64,000 nt of DNA. Origin: an uncultured Clostridia bacterium (GTDB lineage: Bacteria; Bacillota; Clostridia; TANB77; CAG-508). Position numbers and translations under genes: made by a program. Below the pieces are notes generated by a model. That model had not been told where the DNA came from. It did not search any database and saw only the letters and a program-made list of their open reading frames with translations. Location of the stretch: NCBI GenBank assembly GCA_948805675.1, contig CAQIBN010000008.1:17729-81728 (forward strand). The letters are read 5' to 3'. Positions 55,897-64,000 of this stretch are shown here, piece by piece (position 1 is the stretch's first letter; every line of letters starts with the position of its first letter).

Positions 55897-55923
55897 TCCA
55901 CTTTGTACCACTTCTCTCCACCT
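55897..55923 (-). promoter_or_regulatory. MraZ-type operator: three GTGG repeats at 10-bp period
   Basis: On the minus strand AGGTGGAGAGAAGTGGTACA continues to AAGTGGAAC, giving three GTGG boxes spaced 10 bp, the arrangement known for MraZ binding sites. They end 28 bases upstream of the mraZ start, consistent with autoregulation of the dcw operon. Confidence 0.7.
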
Positions 55924-56260
55924 GATTCAAATTGTAATACAACATTTTATAAAAATCAAGTACTTTTTTAAATTTTTTTTATTTTTTCATTATATAAGCA
56001 TTTTTTCAATATTTTCATATCAAAAAATGCTTATTTTCTCTATATTAATCTTACATTCTATTTTAGTTTTAGATAGTTAATTTAGACTTTACAGTTTACC
56101 ATTTTTCATTACAAACTATATTTTACTTTTACAATTATTTATTTTTATAATTACACCATACGTAACATTTTAATCAAAAGCATTCAAACAACAATTTAAA
56201 AACACAATTAACTAGTAACACTTTCTTGTTAGCACAATATTATGTTAAGAGGTGAATATT

Positions 56261-56932
56261 ATGTTATTTAATATTTTAATTTTAGCTTTTTCAAGTAGCA
56301 TAGACTCTTTTGGTATAGGGATAACTTATGGATTAAGAAAAATCAAACTTTCTCTTTTGTCAAATATAACACTTTTTATCATTTCTATAATAATTACAAG
56401 CAGTTCTATACTAATTGGAAAAAATTTGAATTATATTTTACCTGAATTTATTACATCTCTTATTGGTAGTTTGTTATTAATTTTAATGGGCTCATTAATA
56501 ATATTTCAGGTTATAAATAAAAAAGAAAAAAAACAAAATTCAGAAACTATAATTTCAAACTCTTGTGCACATAATGAATCTCAGAAAATACATCAGTTTT
56601 TTATAAAGTTTTTAGGAATTACAATCCAAATTATAAAAGACCCTATTTCATCTGATTTAGATAATTCAAAAAAAATCGATATAAAAGAATCTATTTATCT
56701 TGGAATTACTTTATCTATAGATTCTTTCTGTATAGGTATTGGTAGTAGTATATTAGGCATAAGTTCTATACTATTTCCTATATTAGTTTCTGTATTCCAA
56801 ATAATATTTTTATCTATTGGAAGACTATTTGCAATAAGAGTTGGCCAAACTACAAAAATACCAGATAATACATGGAACTTAGTTTCTGGTATATTGCTTA
56901 TTTTTATTGGAATTAGTAAATTATTTATTTAA
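56261..56932 (+). CDS. ytaF: YtaF/MntP-like membrane protein
   Basis: 223 residues, six hydrophobic helices in two repeats of three. The first repeat starts LILAFSSSIDSFGIGITYGL and the second IYLGITLSIDSFCIGIGSSI, each with an S-x-D-S-F motif characteristic of the MntP/YtaF efflux-like fold. The loop holds KDPISSDLDNSKKIDIKES, as in YtaF. YtaF is sporulation-associated in bacilli; a manganese-related role is only inferred. AAGAGGTG precedes the ATG at 56261. Divergent from mraZ. Confidence 0.8.
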   Translation: MLFNILILAFSSSIDSFGIGITYGLRKIKLSLLSNITLFIISIIITSSSILIGKNLNYILPEFITSLIGSLLLILMGSLIIFQVINKKEKKQNSETIISNSCAHNESQKIHQFFIKFLGITIQIIKDPISSDLDNSKKIDIKESIYLGITLSIDSFCIGIGSSILGISSILFPILVSVFQIIFLSIGRLFAIRVGQTTKIPDNTWNLVSGILLIFIGISKLFI

Positions 56933-57085
56933 ATTTATGAATATATTAACTATTGGTAGGTGGTAACATTGTAACTTTAACAAAAAAACTACAAATTATA
57001 GTATATAAATTATTTCTTGTTTTATATTGTCAAATTTTCTGCCAAATGTTACACTTATTTTATAAATAAAAGGAGGGGATTTTTC

Positions 57086-57352
57086 ATGCAAGATTATCCA
57101 AACAATCTTCCAAATGAATACAGACCATTATCTGCATGGGCTTATTTTGGATATAATATACTATTTGCAATTCCATTTGTAGGTTTTATAATGTTAATAG
57201 TATTTGCATTCGATTCTTCTAATATTAATAGAAGAAATTATGCACGTTCATTTTTTTGTGCATATTTAATACTGTTTATACTTTTAATTATAGTATTAAT
57301 ACTTTGTTTAGTATTAGGTATTTCTACTGCAAGTTTGTATAGTAGTTTATAA
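57086..57352 (+). CDS. Small conserved membrane protein, unknown
   Basis: 88 residues from an ATG behind a strong AGGAGGGG. Proline-rich start (MQDYPNNLPNEYRPLSAWAY), a helix FGYNILFAIPFVGFIMLIVF, NINRRNYARSFFCAY and a second helix of Ile/Leu. The YRPLSAWAYFGYxxLFxIPxxG pattern is a family of small two-helix proteins I have seen in clostridial genomes but cannot name. An in-frame start at 57017 lacks a ribosome-binding site. Confidence 0.65.
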   Translation: MQDYPNNLPNEYRPLSAWAYFGYNILFAIPFVGFIMLIVFAFDSSNINRRNYARSFFCAYLILFILLIIVLILCLVLGISTASLYSSL

Positions 57353-57407
57353 TTTTACATAGCCTACTATAAATAGCACAAAATAAATTTATTATAAAAA
57401 TCATAAT

Positions 57408-57441
57408 GGACTAAAAAATATAATTTGATATTTTTTAGTCC
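57408..57441. terminator. Hairpin after the small membrane protein gene
   Basis: GGACTAAAAAATA pairs perfectly with TATTTTTTAGTCC. It can terminate the plus-strand gene. The remaining 57442-57652 region has nothing recognised. Confidence 0.75.
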
Positions 57442-57652
57442 ACTCTTATATCTTAATAATATAATAGAAAATCACTTTCTTCAATAAAAGTTTATTTTAT
57501 CTATTAATTCATTTATATAGTTGACTCTTGACATTATATAAATTAAGATTCTTTTTACCATAAATATAATTTATAATATAAAATTGCATTTATATAAATT
57601 AATTATTAGAACATATGTTAAATATACACTATTTACCAAAAATATTTTTTAA

Positions 57653-60600
57653 CTAACTTAATTTCATAGACAACAATTTACTAATACCATTTTCCTCCAT
57701 TGTTATTCCATATACAGTATCTGCAGCTTCCATAGTACCTTTTCTATGAGTTATTACTAAAAACTGTGTATCATTACTAAATTTTTTCAAATATTCTGCA
57801 TATCTATAAACATTAACATCATCAAGAGCTGCTTCTATTTCATCTAAAATACAAAATGGTGCAGGATTAATTTTTAAAATTGCAAATAATAATGCAATTG
57901 CAGTAAAAGCTTTTTCTCCACCAGATAACAACATCATATTTTGTAATTTCTTTCCTGGTGGTTGAACTCTTATATCTATCCCACATTCTAAAATGTTCTC
58001 TTCATCATTTAATATCAGTTCTGCTTTACCTCCACCAAATAATTCTACGAATACTTCTGCAAAGTTTTTATTAATTTGTTTAAACTTTTCTGCAAATTGA
58101 GTTTTCATATTCTGAGTCATATCTGATATAATTTTTCTTAACTTTCCTGCTGTATCATCTAAATCTAACCTTTGCTCACACAAAAAGTCATATCTTTCTT
58201 TTGTTTTTTTATATTCTTCTATTGCATCTATATTAATACTTCCTAAATCTTTAATTTGACTTCTTAAACTATTAACCTGTTTTTGTGTAGACATTATATT
58301 TTCTGGTTTTTTATAATCACCTGCATTATTTGGAGTGATTTCATATTCCTCCCACAATGTATTAACAATCTGTTCCAAATCTTGCTCTATTTTTACTTTT
58401 TTTACATCTAATTTCATTAAGTGTTCTTTTAAATCTTCTATAACTTCAAACTGACTAGATATTTCCTTTTCTTTTCTTAATAAATCTTCATTATTTTTAA
58501 GTCTTGCAACTTTAAGTTCTTCTATCTTAGTAGAACTGTTTTCTACTAAATCTTTAATTTCTATAATTTCATTATTAAAATTAGTTATATTATTATTTAA
58601 TATTTTGTTTTCTTCCTCTTTTCTAGCTTGCTCTATCTTTTTATTTTCTATACTCTTTTTATTGTTATCTATGTCTTGTTCGATTCTAGAAATCATTTCA
58701 TCAATCGAAGTTCCGCTTTCATCAAAAGAAGATACTGATATTTTTAAATTAGTAATATCAAAATTTAAATCATCAACATATTTTTTATTATCTTTATTCA
58801 AAAGCGCAAACTCTTGTATAACTTTATTTAGATTTTTAATCTCTAATTCTATTTCTTCTATTTTTAAAGTCTCAGTTTCCTTTTGTTTTAAATATTCATT
58901 TTTTTGATTTTCATTTTTTTCATTTTCTTGTTTTAGTTTATTTAACCTAGATTCTAATGAAGTTATTTTTTCCTCCATAGCCACATTTTTCTGTTTTTCT
59001 GTTGCATAAGTTATATCAATTTCTTGAATATCTTTATCCAATATTTTAGATTTTTCAATTACATCAGAAACAGATTTCTCATAATTATCCTTTTCTGTAT
59101 TTATTTCATCTAATTTATTATTTAAAATATTTATACTTTTTTGTAACTCTTCTATTTCTTTACTTCTACCTAAAATATTAACAGTTTTAGTTTGAACAGA
59201 ACCTCCTTGTATTGCTCCAGAAGGATTAATTATATCACCCTTTAAAGTAACAACTCTAAATGAGTATGAGTTTTGTTTTGAAAGAGCTATTGCTGTATCC
59301 ATATTATCTACAATAACTGTTCTTCCAAGTAAACTTTCCACAATCTGTTCATATTTTTTATCTGTATTTATTAAACTAGAAGCAATACCTATAACTCCAT
59401 TCAAATTTGACTTTATTTTATCTAATCTTTTACCTTTTACAGATGAAATAGGCAAAAATGATGCCCTACCCAAATTATTTGCTCTTAAATATTCTACTAG
59501 CTTTTTTGCATCTTGTTCTGTATCAGTTACAATATTTTGCATACTTGCACCTAAACACATCTCAATGGCTAATTCATATTTTTTCTCTACAGAGATTAAA
59601 TTTGCTAAAACTCCATGCATACCCTTTTTCAAATTACTATCTTTATCACATGCAAGTAGTAAAGACTTAACACTTTTTATATACCCTTCTTTTTCCTTTT
59701 CAGTTTCAATTAAGAAATTTAATCTGGACTGCTTCATTCTTATTTCATCAGTAATTTTATTAACCTGTGAAATAAACTGATTAATTTTTGATTCGCATTC
59801 TTGTTTTTTACTTGCAACATTTTCTATTTCTTTTACTAAATTATTTCTTTTATTCTCTATTTCAAAAAATCCTTTTTGCATTTCTTGTTTTAAACTTCTT
59901 TTGCTATCTAAGTCAGATATAACTTCTTGTATTTCTAATTTCAAAGTCTTTTGCCTTTTTTCCGCATTTTCGTAATTTATATCTTGTGCATTAATATTTG
60001 AATTTCTTTCATATTTTTCATCTATTTTATTTTGTAAAATTATCTTTTTATCTTCAATCTCTAATTCCTTAGAAGTCATTGTATTAATTATCTTATTTAA
60101 TTCATCTTGTTTTTCTTGTAATTGTTTTTCAAATTTTTCTTTATTTGAAAAAAGATTACTCTTTTTATCCAACTTCTGGTTTTTCTCTTCTTCTAGCTCT
60201 GAAATTCTTATTTCACATTCTTCTATTTCTTTTGTAATCCTTTCAACATTAGAATGATTATTCATAATTCTTTCTTTAGAAATATTTATTTCAGAATTTA
60301 TCTTTTCTATTTTATTACTGCTCTCATATGATAGATTTTGTGCTTCTTCTATAGAATTAGTTAATGCATCTATAGCTATTTTTAAATCTTCTTTATTTTT
60401 CTGGATTTGCTCTAATTTACTAGTTTCATCTTGTTTGTGACCTTCCATTATTTCAATATCTTTTACAAGCTCTTCTAATTTCTCTTTATAACTTTGTATA
60501 TTATATAAAAATAGTCCAACCTCTATGCTCTTTAGTTCCTCTCTCAAATCCAAAAATTTCTTTGCTTTTTCTGCTTGAATTTTAAGTGGCTCTATATTAC

Positions 60601-61198
60601 TTTCTATTTCAGCAATAATATCATTTATTCTAAGTAAATTTAATTTTGTCTGCTCTAATTTTTTTTCTGATTCCACTTTTCTTACTCTATATTTTACAAT
60701 TCCTGCTGCCTCTTCAAAAATACGTCTTCTATCTTCAGATTTATTACTTAATATTTCATCAATTTTACCTTGTCCTATAATTGAATATCCATCTTTACCA
60801 ATTCCTGTATCCATAAATAATTCTAATATATCTTTTAATCTACATGGTACTTTATTTATATAATATCCTGTTTCACCACTTCTATATATTTTTCTAGTAA
60901 CTGTTACTTCAGAATACTCTATAGGTAATTTTCCATCTGAATTATCTATTACAATTGAAGCCTCTGCAAAACCTAATGACTTTCTATTTTGTGTTCCTGC
61001 AAAAATAATATCTTCTGATTTTGCACCTCTTAAAGACTTTATACTTTGTTCACCTAAAACCCATCTAATACTATCTGATATATTACTCTTTCCTGAGCCG
61101 TTTGGTCCTATAACAGATGTTATTCCTGGTTTAAATTCCAATATTGTTTTATCTGCAAATGATTTAAACCCCTGCAACTCTAATCTTTTTAAGTACAT
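57653..61198 (-). CDS. smc: Chromosome segregation ATPase SMC
   Basis: 1181 residues, full length. The N-terminal ATPase half begins YLKRLELQGFKSFADKTILE with GPNGSGKSNISDSIRWVLGE (Walker A) and the Q-loop. Two long coiled coils enclose the hinge (about 500-680: LISVEKKYELAIEMCLGASM through NPSGAIQGGSV). The C-terminal half has LLSGGEKAFTAIALLFAILK (signature) and FCILDEIEAALDDVNVYRYA (Walker B). Chromosome condensation with ScpAB. ATG at 61198 follows GGTGGAAGTA. No in-frame CGG in almost 1200 codons. Confidence 0.97.
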   Translation of the reverse strand: MYLKRLELQGFKSFADKTILEFKPGITSVIGPNGSGKSNISDSIRWVLGEQSIKSLRGAKSEDIIFAGTQNRKSLGFAEASIVIDNSDGKLPIEYSEVTVTRKIYRSGETGYYINKVPCRLKDILELFMDTGIGKDGYSIIGQGKIDEILSNKSEDRRRIFEEAAGIVKYRVRKVESEKKLEQTKLNLLRINDIIAEIESNIEPLKIQAEKAKKFLDLREELKSIEVGLFLYNIQSYKEKLEELVKDIEIMEGHKQDETSKLEQIQKNKEDLKIAIDALTNSIEEAQNLSYESSNKIEKINSEINISKERIMNNHSNVERITKEIEECEIRISELEEEKNQKLDKKSNLFSNKEKFEKQLQEKQDELNKIINTMTSKELEIEDKKIILQNKIDEKYERNSNINAQDINYENAEKRQKTLKLEIQEVISDLDSKRSLKQEMQKGFFEIENKRNNLVKEIENVASKKQECESKINQFISQVNKITDEIRMKQSRLNFLIETEKEKEGYIKSVKSLLLACDKDSNLKKGMHGVLANLISVEKKYELAIEMCLGASMQNIVTDTEQDAKKLVEYLRANNLGRASFLPISSVKGKRLDKIKSNLNGVIGIASSLINTDKKYEQIVESLLGRTVIVDNMDTAIALSKQNSYSFRVVTLKGDIINPSGAIQGGSVQTKTVNILGRSKEIEELQKSINILNNKLDEINTEKDNYEKSVSDVIEKSKILDKDIQEIDITYATEKQKNVAMEEKITSLESRLNKLKQENEKNENQKNEYLKQKETETLKIEEIELEIKNLNKVIQEFALLNKDNKKYVDDLNFDITNLKISVSSFDESGTSIDEMISRIEQDIDNNKKSIENKKIEQARKEEENKILNNNITNFNNEIIEIKDLVENSSTKIEELKVARLKNNEDLLRKEKEISSQFEVIEDLKEHLMKLDVKKVKIEQDLEQIVNTLWEEYEITPNNAGDYKKPENIMSTQKQVNSLRSQIKDLGSINIDAIEEYKKTKERYDFLCEQRLDLDDTAGKLRKIISDMTQNMKTQFAEKFKQINKNFAEVFVELFGGGKAELILNDEENILECGIDIRVQPPGKKLQNMMLLSGGEKAFTAIALLFAILKINPAPFCILDEIEAALDDVNVYRYAEYLKKFSNDTQFLVITHRKGTMEAADTVYGITMEENGISKLLSMKLS

Positions 61199-61344
61199 TA
61201 CTTCCACCCTTATCCTAAAATTTGTTATATTTAAAATCTACATAAACTCGTTTATTATGCACTTTTACATTGTTATTATATTTTTTTTTGCATTTAATGT
61301 CAACTTTGTTTTTATTTATAAACATTTGGGATAGGATTAAATGC

Positions 61345-61941
61345 TCACATGATTTCCTCATCTAAAAATTCCAAACAACTTTCAAGTTCAAATACATTTT
61401 CTTCTTTTAAATTATCATAATAATCATTTAAACTCAAATTATCACTTATCTTTTTTAATGACATTAACGGAATTTTATACATATCACATAAAATTGCGAT
61501 AGAATGAAGTTCCATATCAAAGGCTATACTCCCCTGCAAATTTGTACTTGTAACAAAACTCTCAGCAGAATAACATTCTACCTTTTTTATTTCATTAAAA
61601 TTAATAATATTTAGACTTTGATTTCCAAAATCTAGCATGTTATATTTTTCTTCTCCTGGAATTTCCCATTCATAGTTATAACTTTTAGTTATACATACCC
61701 ATTGTCCCACTTTTATATCTGTTGAACCTGCATATCCTACATTTATTATTAATTGTGGTTTTACATTTTCACATAAATATTTTGTAAGACCTATTGCAGT
61801 TTTTTGTTTACCTATACCTGTAATTAGTAAAGAAACATTATCTTTCTTGTACATATTTTCTTCTAATTTATCAAGTTTTAATTTTTTTGCAATTAACTCT
61901 GCTTCTTTTCTCATTGCACATACAAATAATATATTTTTCAT
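61345..61941 (-). CDS. 5'-methylthioadenosine/SAH nucleosidase-like protein
   Basis: 198 residues, shorter than typical MtnN (about 230). MKNILFVCAMRKEAELIAKK start, SLLITGIGKQKTAIGLTKYL, INVGYAGSTDIKVGQWVCIT and FDMELHSIAILCDMYKIPLM (the DME motif of the substrate pocket), then KKISDNLSLND (the catalytic aspartate region). The fold is the nucleoside phosphorylase family; the nucleobase-specific residues are not verified, so it may be a futalosine- or MTA-type hydrolase. ATG at 61941 behind GGGAGAAAG. Confidence 0.7.
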   Translation of the reverse strand: MKNILFVCAMRKEAELIAKKLKLDKLEENMYKKDNVSLLITGIGKQKTAIGLTKYLCENVKPQLIINVGYAGSTDIKVGQWVCITKSYNYEWEIPGEEKYNMLDFGNQSLNIINFNEIKKVECYSAESFVTSTNLQGSIAFDMELHSIAILCDMYKIPLMSLKKISDNLSLNDYYDNLKEENVFELESCLEFLDEEIM

Positions 61942-61956
61942 TTTACTTTCTCCCAA

Positions 61957-62465
61957 CTTTTTTATATATTTTATTATACATATTACACAAACACAATCTA
62001 TTTTATATAAAAAGTAGTTAAATTGTTATAATTCAGTAATAAATTCTTTGAAGCTTTAAAATGAGTTGTATGATAGTATTAAAAAATAAACTTTAACTAT
62101 ATTAAATAAATTAATATATAATACTTACTGAACTGTAACTTATATTTATACTTTAGTATTATAGAGTTGTCTGAATATGTTTAAAGTAAATTATTTTTGA
62201 ATTATAATAGTTTCCCTATATAATTTAGGAAATTTTACACTCTAATTATTGATGCATAACATGTGTATTATTACTTTATAAAATATACAAACTATTTTAT
62301 AAAGCAAGAACCAATGAATTTCTTAAATTATTTCAGTTAAAAATTATAATTCCAAAATCATTAACTTTTAACACTTTTAGCTGGTTAATTTTTAAATTTC
62401 TATCTTAAAAAATGTAATTCTTTAAATTAATTCATCATATACTTTTATAAGTTAGGTGATAAATT
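61957..62465. other. Intergenic region between the nucleosidase and flippase 2
   Basis: About 510 AT-rich bases, divergent promoter region. No gene, tRNA or repeat copy was recognised. Confidence 0.5.
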
Positions 62466-63957
62466 TTGAAGAAAATAAAATTGTTTTTAGTTAATGGTAT
62501 TATTCTTACATTCACATCTCTTATTTTAAGAACTATTGGAATGTTTTTTAATGTATATATATCAAATAAAATCGGAAGTGAGTCTATAGGTATATTTGAG
62601 CTTGTAATGTCTGTATATCTTTTCTTTATAACATTTTCTCTATCTGGAATTAATCTAGCCTGTACTAGGCTCGTTTCAGAGGAATTAGCCTACGGCAATA
62701 ATAAAAATATAAGATTAGCAACAAAGAAATGTCTATTATTTAGCTTATCTTTTGGAGTACTTTCTGCACTAATCTTATTTATATTTGCACCATACATATC
62801 AGGTACATTCCTACATAACAAAGTATCAAGTTTCCCTTTTTATGTAATTTCACTTTCGCTTCCTTTTGTATCAATGTCTTCTTGCATTAATGGGTATTTT
62901 TCAGCTGTTAGACAAGTAAAGAAAACTGCTTTTGTACAAATATTAGAACAAATTATCAAAATTTCTATTATATGTTTTTTATTAAGTTTACTTGCTCCTA
63001 AATCAGTAGATTTTGCCATAATCTCATTAGTAGTTGGTCAGACAATATCTGAAGCATGTTCTTTTTTTATTCTTTATTTTTTGTATAAATATAACCAAAG
63101 AAAACTAGAACACACTAGGAGTATTTCAAAATATAATTTTTCAAAAAAAATATTAAGAATAAGTATACCTGTAGCAATAACCTCATATATTCGTTCAGGT
63201 CTTTCTACAATCAAGCAATTATTAATTCCTCTAAGATTAGAAAAGTCTGGTCTAAGTTGTAAAGAAGCTTTATCTCAATATGGATTAATTAATGGTATGG
63301 TATTTCCATTAATACTTTTTCCAAACATTGTAATTACAACTTTTGCAAATCTTTTAATACCTGAATTTTCTTATTACAATACAAGAAGTGAAAATACTAA
63401 AATGAACAAAATGCTTAATTTAATATTTAACTATTCTTTTATATTTTCTTTTTGTATAATTGGGATTTTTTTATGCTTTGCAGATTCATTTAGTATAATA
63501 TTTTATAACAATATCGAAATTTCAAAATATATTAAAATTCTGTGTCCACTACTTGTATTTATGTATTTAGACAGTATAATTGACAGTATATTAAAAGGGC
63601 TAGATAAACAAGTAAAAGTAATGGGTATAAATATACTAGATTTATTAACTAGTATAACATTTATTTATTTTTTACTTCCTATTAAAGGAATATCTCGGAT
63701 ATATAATTGTAATTTTTATTAGTGAACTCTTAAACTTTCTACTTAGTTTAAGAGAACTTATAAAAGCAACTAATTTCTGTATTAATTACAAACTTTGGAT
63801 TATTACGCCTATTATTTCAATTGTAGCTTCATACTTACTTATAAAATGTTTTATAAATACATTTATATTAATAATACCTAATTTAATTGTTTGTATTATA
63901 TTATTCATTTTAATGTATATATTCTTTTTGTATATTTTTAAACAGTTGAGGATTTGA
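62466..63957 (+). CDS. SpoVB-like MATE flippase 2, one CGG +1 shift
   Basis: 496 residues after correction. TTG start with GGTGATAAATT. About 14 membrane helices. NVYISNKIGSESIGIFELVM, LARLVSEELAYGN-like TRLVSEELAYGN, INGYFSAVRQVKKTAFVQIL and ILFPNIVITTFANLLIPEFS are typical of the SpoVB group. At 63696-63698 TCT-CGG-A follows residue 410; skipping C gives KGISGYIIVIFISELLNFLL and two more helices to a TGA at 63955. Straight reading ends early with RIYNCNFY. It is a plus-strand gene, so the CGG rule holds on both strands. Confidence 0.87.
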
Positions 63958-63960
63958 AGA

Positions 63961-64000
63961 GTTAGGTGAACAGTTGGGTGAACAGTTGGGGACGGGGTTA
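63961..64000. repeat. GGGGACGGGGTTA repeat, partial at window end
   Basis: GTTAGGTGAACAGTTGGGTG then AACAGTTGGGGACGGGGTTA, matching the left end of the MITE-like element at 33669. It is cut by the window edge. Confidence 0.7.

Noticed and set aside
57442..57652. Small RNA gene between the small membrane protein and smc
   Set aside because: No promoter-terminator pair beyond the existing hairpin and no conserved structure were recognised.
6594..61198. CGG triplets in normal genes, such as TTC GGT in hpf, TTC GGA in rpsB, AGC GGA in smc and GCG GCA in hup
   Set aside because: These are out of frame (the C ends the preceding codon or the G starts an Ala codon), so they are not CGG codons and need no shift.
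4297..63957. All frameshifts as plain sequencing or assembly errors
   Set aside because: Random indels favour homopolymers and ignore coding strand and phase. These 13 are all the same base in the same codon before glycine, on both strands. Reads are still needed to exclude it fully.

Overview
The window is very A+T-rich chromosomal DNA from a Gram-positive anaerobe of the Clostridia type, probably an uncultured gut lineage. Evidence: AbrB and Spo0A-type regulators, two SpoVB-like flippases, a YtaF homologue, the complete division and cell-wall (dcw) cluster, GatCAB, and AT-rich promoters with 17-bp spacers. No rRNA is present and one tRNA (Leu, UAA) was found. The genus cannot be fixed from this sequence.

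The most striking property is a recoding pattern. Ten genes (glutamine synthetase, a small element gene, an S1 protein, murG, ftsW, murE, a class B PBP, rsmH, mraZ and a SpoVB-like flippase) are broken only by 13 single-base excesses. Every one is the C of an in-frame CGG placed directly before a glycine codon (xxx-C-GGA or xxx-C-GGT, read on the coding strand). Skipping that C restores a full-length family member each time. I found no in-frame CGG in the intact core genes. The four in-frame CGGs that do not fit are three in apparently foreign genes and one in a small membrane protein. This looks like systematic +1 frameshifting, or quadruplet decoding, at an otherwise unassigned codon.

Layout. 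1-3.6 kb: AbrB, an XRE regulator, a Spo0A-like response regulator, a 16-residue Trp-rich peptide gene with its own terminator, and an AgrC-like sensor kinase. 3.7-14.5 kb: housekeeping genes (DUF523, glutamine synthetase, hpf, nadD, rpsT, gatCAB, a hydrolase). 14.7-25.4 kb: tRNA-Leu followed by a decayed integrative element (broken integrase, excisionase, divergent repressors with operators). It carries a cargo operon of a phosphoketolase-like enzyme, a methyltransferase and a radical SAM enzyme, then IS21/IS30 debris, a foreign small gene and a 43-bp-arm palindrome. 25.5-37.1 kb: HU, a flippase, a VirD4-like ATPase, a possible replication-relaxation protein, an S1 protein, rluB, a MITE-like inverted repeat, rluD, lspA and a large membrane protein. 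37.6-43.1 kb: tsf, rpsB, topA and a small protein. 43.3-55.9 kb: the dcw cluster, transcribed mraZ-rsmH-ftsL-[insert]-PBP-murE-mraY-ftsW-murG. The insert is a 3.2-kb module with a zeta-toxin-like kinase, bounded by 47-bp direct repeats. 56.2-64 kb: ytaF, a small membrane protein, smc, a nucleosidase and a second flippase.

Dispersed repeats are also present: four copies of a ~170-bp intergenic repeat (9.4, 30.8, 39.8 and 42.6 kb), two related large hairpins (6.5 and 9.6 kb), and GGGGACGGGGTTA repeats (33.7, 33.9 and 64.0 kb). Murein synthesis and division genes carry 9 of the 13 CGG shift sites, so translation of that pathway would depend most on the recoding. All coordinates and motifs were read by eye; no searches were run.
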